Assembly: GCA_026996855.1 (NCBI GenBank)
Contig: JALWJZ010000096.1
Location: 1 to 36,823, forward strand
Reading direction: 5' to 3'
Origin: Anaerolineales bacterium
GTDB taxonomy: Bacteria; Chloroflexota; Anaerolineae; Anaerolineales; DRMV01
Length of the DNA stretch: 36,823 nucleotides
The notes under the pieces were generated by a model that worked only from the letters and a program-made list of their open reading frames with translations, was not told the origin of the DNA and made no database searches. Made by a program: the position numbers and the translations under genes. The first letter of the stretch is position 1. Each line of letters opens with the position of its first letter. This document shows, piece by piece, positions 1-7,854 of this stretch.

Positions 1-1738
1 CCACCGGGAGGAGGGTGACCTGCCCCGGCGCCTGGTGGGCGACCCGTTCCAGCGCGGGGGTCACCCGCCGCACGATGACCGCGTCGGCCCAGGGAGCCAG
101 GGCCGCAGCCAGGGCCTTTTCGTGCTCGGGGGGAAGGAAAAACCGCGCGGCCACCAGCCCGACGAGCACCCCTTCCCGTTCTGCGGCCCGGGCCACGTGA
201 CGGGCGGCCTGAGCGTAGCCCGCCTGGCGGGCCTCGGCCTGCTCCAGCACCTCCAGCCGTGCTTCCAGTTCTTTCATCCGGGCCTGAAGGCGGTGCAGGG
301 CTTCCTGGGCCTGGCGGTAGGCCCTTTCCAGGTTTTCCACCCGTTTTCGTGCCCGGGTTTCGTTTTCCTGGGCCTGGCTCAGTTCCTGCCGGGCCTGTTG
401 CAGGCGCCCTTCGGCCGCTTCCAGGTTTTTCTGGGCCGTTTCCACCTGCCGCTCCAGGTCGTTCAGGAGGCGTTGCAAACCCTGAATATCTTCTCGGATT
501 TGTGCAGCGCGACGTTCCAGCGCCCTGGCCTGGGCCTCCAGTTCGGTTTTGCGTTGCTGCAAACGTTCCAGCGTTGCCTGGGCCTGGCGTAAGCGTCTCC
601 GGGCTTCTTCTTGAAGCCGCTTTTTCTCCTGCCAGGCCAAGCGGGCTTCTTGGTAGCGGGTGCGGGCTTCTTCCCGTTCTTCGTGCAGGCGCTGGACCTC
701 CTCCTGGGCCTCCTGGTAGCGGGCCTGGGCCAGCGCGGCCCGGGTGCGCAGGGCGTGCTCCTCCCGCTCCAGTTGCAGAAGGCGGTCTCGTTGTTGTTGC
801 AATATCTCTTGCAGGCGGGTTTGTTCCTGAAGGGCCTGTTGCCAGGCGGCTTCGGCTTCGCGCAGTTGGGCCAGCACGGACTGTTGGGTACACCGCAGTT
901 CTGCCATCCGTTGCTCGTGGGCGGCCCGAACACGGCGCAGATGGAGTTCGTGCTGGCGGAGCCGGACCAGTTCCTCCCGCGACCGGGCCAGGCGCAAGCG
1001 GGTTTCTTGTACTTTTTCCCCAATGTGCCGGGCTTGTTGCGTGTAGTACAACGTCAACAGGCCACGGAGTTCTTCCTGAACCCGTTGGGCTTCTTCCATG
1101 CGGGCGACCCGCCGCTTCAGCCGCTCGAACCGGGGTTCCAACTCGGCCAGCAGGTCCTCCACCCGGCCCAGGTTTTGGCGGGTGATGTCCAGGCGGCGTA
1201 GGGCTTCTTCCCGCCGTTGGCGGTGCAGGCCGATGCCCGCGGCCTCTTCGAAGAGGCGTAGTCGCTCCTCCGGGCGCAGTTGGAGGATGCGGTCTACCAT
1301 GCCCTGGCCGATGAAGGTATATCCGCCTTCGGCCAGGCCGGCCTGGGCCAGGAGTTCCTTCACGTCCCGCAGGCGCACCCGGCGACCGTTGAGGAAGAGG
1401 TCGCTGCGGCCTTCCCGATCCACTCGGCGGGTGAGGGCCACCTCGGTGAAGTCCACGGGCAGCCAGCCGTCCTCATTGTCGAAGACCACGGTGACCGAGG
1501 CCATGCCGGCCCGGGGGCGGCGATCGGTGCCGGCGAAAATCAGGTCTTCCACCCGTCGGGCCCGGAGCAGGCGCAGGGAAGGTTCGCCCAGCACCCATCG
1601 CAGCGCGTCCACGATGTTGGACTTTCCCGCGCCGTTGGGCCCCACGATGGCGGTGAGCCGGTCACCGAAGACCAGGGTGGTGGGCCGGGCGAAACTCTTG
1701 AAGCCGTGCAGTTCCAGGGATTTCAAGCGGGTGGGCAT
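1..1738 (-). CDS. smc: Chromosome segregation protein SMC, N-terminal part (truncated by window edge)
   Basis: This reading frame is not in the ORF track because it runs off the left edge; I translated it from the reverse complement. It begins MPTRLKSLELHGFKSFARPT and carries the Walker A GPNGAGKSN at about residues 33-41, followed by the conserved VDALRWVLGE segment. Around residues 150-175 it has IGQGMVDRIL...FEEAAGI, typical of SMC heads. A long Gln/Glu/Arg/Leu-rich coiled coil follows, then the start of a hinge (GYAQAARHVARAAEREGVLVG) near residues 510-540. About 579 residues are visible; the second coil and the C-terminal ABC signature/Walker B lie outside. SMC is the ATPase core of bacterial condensin, which acts with ScpA/ScpB on the nucleoid. 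The start is the ATG at 1738, preceded by AGGA at a 6-base spacing. Its upstream neighbour on the same strand is rpmB. Confidence 0.93.
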   Translation of the reverse strand, partial: MPTRLKSLELHGFKSFARPTTLVFGDRLTAIVGPNGAGKSNIVDALRWVLGEPSLRLLRARRVEDLIFAGTDRRPRAGMASVTVVFDNEDGWLPVDFTEVALTRRVDREGRSDLFLNGRRVRLRDVKELLAQAGLAEGGYTFIGQGMVDRILQLRPEERLRLFEEAAGIGLHRQRREEALRRLDITRQNLGRVEDLLAELEPRFERLKRRVARMEEAQRVQEELRGLLTLYYTQQARHIGEKVQETRLRLARSREELVRLRQHELHLRRVRAAHEQRMAELRCTQQSVLAQLREAEAAWQQALQEQTRLQEILQQQRDRLLQLEREEHALRTRAALAQARYQEAQEEVQRLHEEREEARTRYQEARLAWQEKKRLQEEARRRLRQAQATLERLQQRKTELEAQARALERRAAQIREDIQGLQRLLNDLERQVETAQKNLEAAEGRLQQARQELSQAQENETRARKRVENLERAYRQAQEALHRLQARMKELEARLEVLEQAEARQAGYAQAARHVARAAEREGVLVGLVAARFFLPPEHEKALAAALAPWADAVIVRRVTPALERVAHQAPGQVTLLPV

Positions 1739-1862
1739 GGGTCATCCTGTGCACGCTTCCCCAAATCCAATATCCCGGGGCCTTTTGCGGCCGTGTTCCA
1801 GGGGCTTTCGACCACGGGGGGGGAAGGCCGACTTGGGAAAGGTCGAAGGCGTTGGGCCTGGC

Positions 1863-1916
1863 GGAAACGACAAACCCCCGGCAGGATGACCACGCCCTGC
1901 CGGAGGTTGCGTTTCC
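1863..1916 (-). terminator. Long stem-loop between rpmB and smc (possible terminator or processing site)
   Basis: The inner arms CCGGCAGG (1878-1885) and CCTGCCGG (1896-1903) are perfectly complementary. Outer arms GGAAACG and CGTTTCC extend the hairpin over about 54 bases. On the minus strand it lies downstream of rpmB and upstream of smc. It is followed by GGGTTTGT rather than a clean T-run, so an intrinsic terminator is only one reading; an mRNA processing or attenuating hairpin is another. I see no gene in the rest of the 321-base gap 1739-2059. Confidence 0.5.
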
Positions 1917-2059
1917 GGGTTTGAGCAACTGAAAGATTCCTGCGGTCCGTTTCGGGGGTGTCGCAAGCCCTTGAAACAGACTTGGACGCCCCTCGCGTCC
2001 CGAAAGAGATGCATAAATCGCTTTGAAAAACCGGATATCCACCCTTTCCTACACCCTTT

Positions 2060-2245
2060 TTAGACCTTGGCTTTCATCAGGGTGCGAAGACAGCGGGTGC
2101 ACACCTTTTTGCGCACACGACGACCGTTTTCCCACAAGGTAACCTTTTGGATATTGGGCTTGAACATGCGCTTGGTGGCCTTGCGGGACCAGGGGCGGTT
2201 CAGCCCGAACCCCGGCTTCTTGCCACAAATTTCGCACTTGGCCAT
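2060..2245 (-). CDS. rpmB: 50S ribosomal protein L28 (zinc-ribbon form)
   Basis: This 61-residue protein starts [16 protein letters not shown] and has the L28 signature of a short basic chain with KRMFKPNIQ and a C-terminal [10 protein letters not shown]28 is a structural protein of the large ribosomal subunit. Two cysteine pairs (CEIC at residues 4-7, CTRC at 49-52) indicate the Zn-binding (C+) version. The ORF-track start at 2380 is too early: the ATG at 2245 has the Shine-Dalgarno GGGGAGG just upstream and gives the normal family length. Transcription probably starts near 2364 from its own promoter, leaving a leader of about 120 bases. Downstream on the same strand is smc. Confidence 0.96.
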   Translation of the reverse strand: MAKCEICGKKPGFGLNRPWSRKATKRMFKPNIQKVTLWENGRRVRKKVCTRCLRTLMKAKV

Positions 2246-2364
2246 GACAGCCTCCCCAACTGGTTTTTTTCTTGGAGTGCGGGGAAGGACGTGCTCCTCC
2301 CGTGATTTGGAACGTGCCCTTTCAAGCACGAAAAAGCCCCGGCCGACGTTTCCAGGGCCGTGCC
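2246..2364 (-). promoter_or_regulatory. rpmB 5' leader with competing hairpins
   Basis: In the transcript predicted from the minus strand, GCACG (2359-2363) can pair with CGTGC (2326-2330). That CGTGC can instead pair with a second GCACG (2313-2317). Between the first two lies CGGCC...GGCCG followed by GGGGCTTTTT, a weak terminator-like element. Mutually exclusive pairings before a ribosomal protein gene resemble an attenuator or autoregulatory leader. This is inference from base pairing only; no known riboswitch was recognised. Confidence 0.3.
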
Positions 2365-2370
2365 CGGTGC

Positions 2371-2399
2371 ATCTTACCATAAACCCGGGCCAGATGCAA
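2371..2399 (-). promoter_or_regulatory. Promoter of rpmB
   Basis: Reading the minus strand, TTGCAT (-35) and TAAGAT (-10) are separated by exactly 17 bases, a good match to the sigma-70 consensus. The predicted start is near 2364. It lies back to back with the aapJ-type promoter, whose -35 begins 20 bases to the right. Confidence 0.65.
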
Positions 2400-2419
2400 T
2401 GACCCCGGGGGCCGAAACC

Positions 2420-2448
2420 TTGTCAAAACAGCGGGAGAGGCCTATAAT
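2420..2448 (+). promoter_or_regulatory. Promoter of the aap-type amino-acid ABC operon
   Basis: TTGTCA at 2420-2425 and a perfect TATAAT at 2443-2448 are separated by 17 bases. This is one of the best sigma-70-type promoters in the window. The transcript would start near 2455 and carry a leader of about 40 bases with the strong Shine-Dalgarno AAGGAGGAG before the binding-protein gene. Confidence 0.85.
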
Positions 2449-2495
2449 TGCGCCCATCCTTTTTGACCATCTCCGTTTTGTAAGGAGGAGAAGTG

Positions 2496-3635
2496 ATGCG
2501 AAGGAAAGGGCTTTGGTTCCTCTTTGTTGGCCTGATGGCCCTGCTCCTATTGGCCGCGTGCCAGCAACAGGCCGGTGGACAGGAGGGAGCCGTCAAAGAA
2601 ATCGTCAAGACGGTGGTGGTGACCGTGGAAGTGCCGGCCGAAGGCGCGGGCGAAGCCGGTCCTGCCGTACCCCAGGGTTACGGAGCGACCCTCAAGGCCG
2701 TGCAGGAGCGGGGCTACCTCATCTGCGGTGTGAACGCCAAGGTGCCCGGTTTCGGTTTCCTCAACGAGCAGGGTGAATATCAGGGCTTCGACATCGACTT
2801 CTGCCGGGCGGTGGCTGCAGCCATCTTCGGCGACCCCACCAAGGTGGAATTCCGTCCCTTGAGCGCTAAGGAGCGCTTCACTGCTTTGCAGACGGGCGAA
2901 ATCGACGTGCTCATCCGCAACACCACCTGGACCCTGACCCGGGACACCGAGGTGGGTGCCAATTTTGTGCACACCACTTTCTACGACGGCCAGGGCTTCA
3001 TCGTGCGCAAGGACAGCGGCATCGAGACCCTGGAAGACCTGGAAGGCGCGGCCATTTGTGTGCAGACCGGCACCACCACTGAGACCAACCTGCGGGATGT
3101 GCTGGACGCCCACGGCATTGAGGCCGAAGTGGTGGTGTACGACGACGTGGAAGCCGGTTGGGCCGCGTACGAAGAGGGCCGCTGCGATGCCTACACCACG
3201 GACAAGTCCGGCCTGGTGGCCCGCCGCACCCTGCTCAAGAACCCCGAAGAGCACGTCATCCTGGATGTGACCGTGTCCAAGGAGCCTCTGGGCCCCGTGG
3301 TGCGCCACGGTGACGACCAGTGGTTCGACATCGTGCAATGGACCGTGTTCGCCACCTTCTACGCGGAAGAGGCCGGGGTCACTTCCCAGAACGTGGACCA
3401 GGTGAAGGCCGAAACCAAGAACCCGCGGGTGCGTTCCATGCTGGGCCTGGAAGGCGACCTGGGCAAGAAACTGGGCCTGAGCAACGATTGGGCCTACAAC
3501 ATCATCAAGCACGTGGGCAACTACGAGGAAATCTACAACCGCAACCTGGGCCCCGACACCCCCACCTACATCCCGCGTGGCCTGAACAAACTCTACACCG
3601 AAGGCGGCTTGCTGTACTCGCCTCCCTTCAAGTGA
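2496..3635 (+). CDS. aapJ: Amino-acid ABC transporter substrate-binding lipoprotein (AapJ/BztA type)
   Basis: This 379-residue protein captures amino acids outside the membrane for the permeases encoded next. The N-terminus is a lipoprotein signal (MRRKG then LLLLAAC, lipidated Cys about residue 22) followed by a short linker. The periplasmic-binding type 3 fold starts near residue 65 (TLKAVQERGYLICGV) and shows the family stretches FDIDFCRAVAAAIFGDP, RFTALQTGEIDVLIRNTTWT and DAYTTDKSGL. The combination VGANFVHTTFYDGQGF is typical of AapJ/BztA, whose systems import several polar amino acids. I chose the ATG at 2496 over the GTG three bases earlier because AAGGAGGAG is then 5 bases away. Expression is driven by the TTGTCA/TATAAT promoter, and a terminator follows directly. 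The exact substrate cannot be read from the sequence. Confidence 0.93.
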   Translation: MRRKGLWFLFVGLMALLLLAACQQQAGGQEGAVKEIVKTVVVTVEVPAEGAGEAGPAVPQGYGATLKAVQERGYLICGVNAKVPGFGFLNEQGEYQGFDIDFCRAVAAAIFGDPTKVEFRPLSAKERFTALQTGEIDVLIRNTTWTLTRDTEVGANFVHTTFYDGQGFIVRKDSGIETLEDLEGAAICVQTGTTTETNLRDVLDAHGIEAEVVVYDDVEAGWAAYEEGRCDAYTTDKSGLVARRTLLKNPEEHVILDVTVSKEPLGPVVRHGDDQWFDIVQWTVFATFYAEEAGVTSQNVDQVKAETKNPRVRSMLGLEGDLGKKLGLSNDWAYNIIKHVGNYEEIYNRNLGPDTPTYIPRGLNKLYTEGGLLYSPPFK

Positions 3636-3655
3636 ACTTCGCCGAGGGCAGATAA

Positions 3656-3688
3656 GGGCCGGGTCGGTGAAGGCCCGGCCCCTTTTTT
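3656..3688 (+). terminator. Intrinsic terminator between binding protein and permease genes
   Basis: GGGCCGGG (3656-3663) and CCCGGCCC (3674-3681) form a perfect 8-bp stem followed by C and six T. It sits inside the operon, so partial read-through would give more binding protein than permease, as is common for ABC importers. Confidence 0.9.
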
Positions 3689-3797
3689 CGAGCAAGTCGC
3701 GCGGTTTTCGCATTGAACAGGCGGTTTGCTTCCTTCCACTTTTTGTGCCTTCCAAGAGCGATTGCCATGCGCCGCGATTTCAAAAGGAGTGGTCCAC

Positions 3798-5018
3798 ATG
3801 GAACATTGGGACTGGCGCTCCTTCTGGCGTGACGAACGTTTCCTGCGGGTTTTCGGACAAATTCTTTTCCTTCTCGTAGTGTTTCTGGTGGGGCGTTTCC
3901 TGTTCCTCAACATGTACAGCGCCCTGGAGCAGCGGGGCTTGCTGCCCGATTTTTCCTTTTTGAACACCGCGGCCGGTTTCCACATCGGCGAGGTGCCTTC
4001 TTTCATCGAGTATTCGGGGGATTCGCCCAATAAAATGGCCTTTTTGGTGGGGTTGTGGAACACGTTGCGGGTGAGTTTCATCGGCATTCTTCTGGCCACC
4101 CTTGTGGGCGTCATTGTGGGCACCGCGCGGGTGCTCCCCAACCCCCTTACCCGGCTTTTGGCCACAGGGTACGTGGAATTTCTGCGTAACGTTCCCCTCT
4201 TGGTGCTGTTGGTCTTCTGGTATCGGGGTGTGTTCATCGTGCTTCCCAAGTTAAAGGAAACGCCCCTGGTGATGGGAAAAACCATGCTGCCCGACGGCCA
4301 ATGGCAGGCCTGGTTCATCCTGAGCAATCGGGGCATGGCCATGGCCTGGGCGGTACCTACGGAAGCCTGGCCCCTGTACAAAACCTGGTTATGGGCCGCT
4401 TTGGCCGTGGCGGTGGCGGTGTACCTGGCCGTCCGCTACTATGGCCGCAAGACCGGGCGCATGTACCTGGCCTTTCCGTGGGCGTTGTTGGCCTTCGTTT
4501 TGGTGGCGGTGGTGGGATGGTTCGTGGTGCAGTCTGCCGCCGGTCAGGCGCCCCTGGCCCTTACCGTTCCCCGCCTCAAAAAGCGGCTCATCAAGGGCGG
4601 CATTAAACTCACGCCCGAGTTTCTGGCGCTGCTCTCGGGGTTGGTGCTCTATACGGGCGCCTACATCGCGGAGGTGGTTCGGGCGGGTTTGCAATCCGTG
4701 ACCAAGGGGCAAATCGAGGCGGCTCGCGCCCTGGGGCTGACCACCTACCAGATGTTACGGCTGGTGGTGTTTCCCCAGGCCTTGCGGGTCATCGTGCCGC
4801 CCCTTACCAGCCAGTACCTGAACCTGACCAAGAACTCCACCCTGGCCGTGGCCATCGGTTACCCGGACCTGTTCAACGTGGCCGGGACCATCTTCAACCA
4901 AACGGGTCGCTCCATCGAAGTCATCCTCATCATCATGGGCGTGTACCTGAGTTTCAGCCTGCTCACTTCGCTGTTCATGAACTGGTACAACCGCCGGATT
5001 CAATTCGTGGAGCGATGA
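3798..5018 (+). CDS. aapQ: Amino-acid ABC transporter permease (AapQ type)
   Basis: This 406-residue inner-membrane permease of the His/Glu/Gln/Arg family forms the translocation channel with the next gene product. Several hydrophobic helices are visible. The first core segment starts near residue 85 (FLVGLWNTLRVSFIGILLATLVGVI). A central insertion with additional helices lies between residues 160 and 260, as is usual in AapQ/BztB. The EAA loop that contacts the ATPase reads GLQSVTKGQIEAARALGL around residue 300. The ORF-track start (3726) is too early: the ATG at 3798 has AAAGGAG at a suitable distance and starts MEHWDWRSFWRDERFLRVF, a plausible cytoplasmic N-terminus. It is separated from the binding-protein gene by an intrinsic terminator, so it is probably transcribed by read-through. 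Confidence 0.92.
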   Translation: MEHWDWRSFWRDERFLRVFGQILFLLVVFLVGRFLFLNMYSALEQRGLLPDFSFLNTAAGFHIGEVPSFIEYSGDSPNKMAFLVGLWNTLRVSFIGILLATLVGVIVGTARVLPNPLTRLLATGYVEFLRNVPLLVLLVFWYRGVFIVLPKLKETPLVMGKTMLPDGQWQAWFILSNRGMAMAWAVPTEAWPLYKTWLWAALAVAVAVYLAVRYYGRKTGRMYLAFPWALLAFVLVAVVGWFVVQSAAGQAPLALTVPRLKKRLIKGGIKLTPEFLALLSGLVLYTGAYIAEVVRAGLQSVTKGQIEAARALGLTTYQMLRLVVFPQALRVIVPPLTSQYLNLTKNSTLAVAIGYPDLFNVAGTIFNQTGRSIEVILIIMGVYLSFSLLTSLFMNWYNRRIQFVER

Positions 5019-5044
5019 GCGCGCTCCCTGCGAGGTCGCGCGCT
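5018..5044 (+). other. Stem-loop in the permease-permease spacer
   Basis: AGCGCGC (5018-5024) and GCGCGCT (5038-5044) are complementary across a 13-base loop, starting on the last base of the aapQ stop codon. There is no T-run, so it is not an obvious terminator; it may stabilise or process the mRNA. Confidence 0.4.
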
Positions 5045-5088
5045 TTGCTGGACGCAGGCAACCTTTCGCCAGGCAAACGGAGACGACC

Positions 5089-6609
5089 ATGAGCACGGTG
5101 AGGACCACCACCTCTTCCGAAACCCTGCCGCCGCCTACCGAGCGGTTTTCCCTCTTGGGCTGGGTGTACAAGAATTTGCTCACGCCGTGGTACAACCTGG
5201 TTTTGACCCTCATCAGCGGGTGGATTTTGTACGTAATTGTGCGAGGGACCCTCACCTGGGCTTTGGGTGCCCGCTGGGAGGTCATTCCCGCCAACTTGCG
5301 CATTTTGATGGTGGGTTCGTATCCCGGGGAATTCTTGTGGCGCATTGGCGCGGCCATTTTGTTGCTGGGCTGGACCGTGGGTTTTTCCTGGGGCGTGTGG
5401 GTTCGCCAAAGGGAGCGGGTGGTCTGGGTGTTGGTGGCCCTTCCCGTGGGGCTGGCCCTGGTGACTGCGGGCCCGGTGCGCTGGATGTGGGCGGGTACGC
5501 TGGCCCTGGCCCTGGCCGGATGGGCGGTGAGCCGGCGTTTGCCCGAACGCATGGGGACGGTGCTGGGTCTGTTGCTCTGGGCCCTTTACTTCCCCGCTTT
5601 CGTGCTTCTGGTACGGGGATGGGGCGTACCCGAAACGCCCAACTGGAAGTATCTGGCCGCATGGCAGGTCACCGTGGTGACCTTTTCCTTCGTGGTGGGG
5701 GTGTGGTGGTCGCGCGTTCCCTGGGTGGCCGCGGTGCACGCGGGTATGTTGGTCGCGTCCTTTTTGGCGCCCCCGGGCTGGCGCGGGGCCTTGTTGCTTT
5801 CCGCGGTACTGGGCTTTCTGGCCTGGCAGGTGGCCCGGCGTTACGCCCACCTGGAAGGCATCAAGCGGTTCAGCCTGCAAGTGGGCATGGCCTACATTCC
5901 CCTCTTGGTGTTCATCTTCTTCGCCTACGAGCCTTTGAGCCAAACCTGGATGGCCAAGGTGGAATCGGCCCATTGGGGCGGGATGTTGCTGAACCTGCTC
6001 ATCACCGTGTTCGGCATTATGTTCAGTTTCCCCCTGGGGGTGCTGTTCGCCTTGGGTCGGCGTTCCTCCCTCCCCGTCATCCGGTTGTTCAGCATTTTGT
6101 ACATCGAGTTCATCCGGGGCGTGCCCTTCGTGACCATCCTTTTCATGGCCCAGGTCATGTTCCCCATTTTGTTGCCCCCGGAGATGTCCGTGGACCGGGT
6201 GGTGCGGGCCATTCTGGGCGTGGTGCTGTTTGCGGCCGCGTACATGGCGGAGAACGTGCGCGGTGGCTTGCAGGCCATTCCCAAGGGCCAGTACGAGGCC
6301 GCTTATGCCCTGGGCCTGACCACCAGCCAGACCCTGTTGCTCATCATTCTGCCTCAGGCCCTGCGCAACGTCATCCCTGTGTTGGTGGGGCAGTTCATCG
6401 GTCTGTTGAAGGACACCACGTTGGTGACCATCGTGGGCCTGTTGGACATCTTGGGCGTGGCCCAGAGCGTACTTTCCAATCCCGAGTGGATTGGGACGCA
6501 GCGGGAAGTATACTTGTTCGTGGCCCTGCTCTTCTGGGTCATTAGTTATGGCATGTCCTACGCCAGCCGGCGTTTAGAGAAGGCGTTGGGCATTGGTGAA
6601 ACCCGCTGA
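5089..6609 (+). CDS. aapM: Amino-acid ABC transporter permease (AapM type), with extra N-terminal membrane region
   Basis: This 506-residue permease partners the AapQ-type protein. The conserved core is C-terminal. [20 protein letters not shown] begins near residue 296, and the EAA loop [18 protein letters not shown] lies near residue 393, followed by [15 protein letters not shown]. The N-terminal half has a run of additional hydrophobic stretches (about residues 40-255) before the usual transport domain, making it longer than I expect for AapM/BztC proteins (roughly 380-430 residues). The ATG at 5089 is preceded by CGGAGACGACC, an acceptable Shine-Dalgarno. It lies 70 bases after aapQ and 46 before the ATPase gene, consistent with one operon. 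Confidence 0.9.
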   Translation: MSTVRTTTSSETLPPPTERFSLLGWVYKNLLTPWYNLVLTLISGWILYVIVRGTLTWALGARWEVIPANLRILMVGSYPGEFLWRIGAAILLLGWTVGFSWGVWVRQRERVVWVLVALPVGLALVTAGPVRWMWAGTLALALAGWAVSRRLPERMGTVLGLLLWALYFPAFVLLVRGWGVPETPNWKYLAAWQVTVVTFSFVVGVWWSRVPWVAAVHAGMLVASFLAPPGWRGALLLSAVLGFLAWQVARRYAHLEGIKRFSLQVGMAYIPLLVFIFFAYEPLSQTWMAKVESAHWGGMLLNLLITVFGIMFSFPLGVLFALGRRSSLPVIRLFSILYIEFIRGVPFVTILFMAQVMFPILLPPEMSVDRVVRAILGVVLFAAAYMAENVRGGLQAIPKGQYEAAYALGLTTSQTLLLIILPQALRNVIPVLVGQFIGLLKDTTLVTIVGLLDILGVAQSVLSNPEWIGTQREVYLFVALLFWVISYGMSYASRRLEKALGIGETR

Positions 6610-6655
6610 GGGGTTGTCCCTTTCCCATCATTTTGTGGACCAGGAGGATTGGACC

Positions 6656-7468
6656 ATGACGGAATCAGTCGGTACGGCCCTGAACAAGCAATATCAGCCC
6701 ACCACCACCCGGCAGAGCCACGCCCGTTACGACGAGCCGCCCATCATCGTGGCCAAGGACGTGCACAAGTGGTTCGGCCACTTCCATGCCCTGCGGGGTA
6801 TCAGCATGGAGGTGTACCCGGGCGAGGTGGTGGTCATCTTCGGGCCTTCGGGTTCGGGGAAATCCACCTTCATCCGGTGCATCAACCGCCTGGAGGAGCA
6901 CCAGAAGGGCACCATCATCGTGGACGGGGTGGAGTTGACCCACAATCTGAAGAACATCGAACAGGTGCGCCGCAAAGTGGGCATGGTCTTCCAGCAATTC
7001 AATTTGTTCCCCCATCTTACGGTCCTGGAAAACGTGACCCTCGCGCCCATTCACGTGTTGAAGTGGCCCAAGGAAAAGGCCGAGAAGGTGGCCATGGAGT
7101 TGCTGGAACGCATGGGCATTCCCGACCAGGCGCACAAGTATCCCGGTCAACTCTCCGGTGGGCAGCAGCAACGGGTGGCCATTGCCCGCGCCCTGGCCAT
7201 GCAGCCCAAAATCATGCTCTTCGACGAGCCGACTTCGGCTCTGGACCCGGAGATGATCAAGGAAGTGCTGGACGTGATGGTGGAACTGGCTCGCTCGGGT
7301 ATGACCATGGTCGTGGTCACCCACGAGATGGGCTTCGCCCGCGCAGTGGCTGACCGTATGTTCTTCTTCGACCAGGGCAAGATTGTGGAAAGCGGTACTC
7401 CGGAAGAAATCTTTACCAACCCCAAAGAAGAACGGACCAAGCAGTTCCTGGCGCAGATTTTGCATTGA
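6656..7468 (+). CDS. aapP: Amino-acid ABC transporter ATP-binding protein (AapP/GlnQ type)
   Basis: This 270-residue ATPase powers the importer. After an unusual N-terminal tail of about 30 residues it shows [17 protein letters not shown], Walker [10 protein letters not shown] near residue 64, the Q-loop [12 protein letters not shown], the signature LSGGQQQR and Walker [15 protein letters not shown], followed by the H-loop [10 protein letters not shown]. All catalytic motifs are intact. The ORF-track start at 6593 lies inside aapM; the ATG at 6656 has AGGAGG 8 bases upstream and is preferred. It is the last gene of the operon and is followed by a strong terminator. Confidence 0.95.
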   Translation: MTESVGTALNKQYQPTTTRQSHARYDEPPIIVAKDVHKWFGHFHALRGISMEVYPGEVVVIFGPSGSGKSTFIRCINRLEEHQKGTIIVDGVELTHNLKNIEQVRRKVGMVFQQFNLFPHLTVLENVTLAPIHVLKWPKEKAEKVAMELLERMGIPDQAHKYPGQLSGGQQQRVAIARALAMQPKIMLFDEPTSALDPEMIKEVLDVMVELARSGMTMVVVTHEMGFARAVADRMFFFDQGKIVESGTPEEIFTNPKEERTKQFLAQILH

Positions 7469-7520
7469 GCGGCCGCATTTCCGGTCGGCGCCTGGATGGG
7501 GTTCCCGTTCCCCCTGGATT

Positions 7521-7553
7521 CACCGCGAGAGCGAAACCTCGCGGTGCCTTTTT
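7521..7553 (+). terminator. Terminator of the aap-type operon
   Basis: CACCGCGAG (7521-7529) and CTCGCGGTG (7538-7546) form a perfect 9-bp stem followed by CC and five T. It lies 52 bases after the ATPase stop codon. Confidence 0.9.
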
Positions 7554-7636
7554 CTTCGGGCGGCTTTGGAAACCCGAGCGCTTTTCGACATCGAACGAAA
7601 ACAGCAAAAGTTTTCGCATTTTCCCACAGGGGTATA

Positions 7637-7686
7637 GAGCACACAGAGGGAATTTTGACCTTCCCCGGGGAACACTCTGTGTGCTC
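7637..7686. repeat. 12-bp perfect inverted repeat in an intergenic region
   Basis: GAGCACACAGAG (7637-7648) is repeated as its exact reverse complement CTCTGTGTGCTC (7675-7686) with 26 bases between. The right arm continues into CGTGGCTCTGTG, a further partial copy. There is no T-run next to it. The composition suggests a dispersed intergenic repeat rather than a terminator. The rest of the 386-base gap 7469-7854 holds the aap terminator and no gene that I can support. Confidence 0.6.
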
Positions 7687-7854
7687 CGTGGCTCTGTGTA
7701 TGTTCCAACATAAGGAACGTCTGTTTGAAAACTCGGGCGCGCCTCCCCAAAAAAGGGAAAATGATGTAAAATTTCCTCGCGTTTCCCCGGAGGAAATTGG
7801 CGCCGTTCGTCTCGACCGGCATGCCGATTCACCAATCGACGGGAGGGAATGGAT

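Noticed and set aside
1662-2042. 126-aa minus-strand ORF in the rpmB-smc gap
   Set aside because: It overlaps the smc start, lacks a ribosome site and reads through the long hairpin; no recognisable domain.
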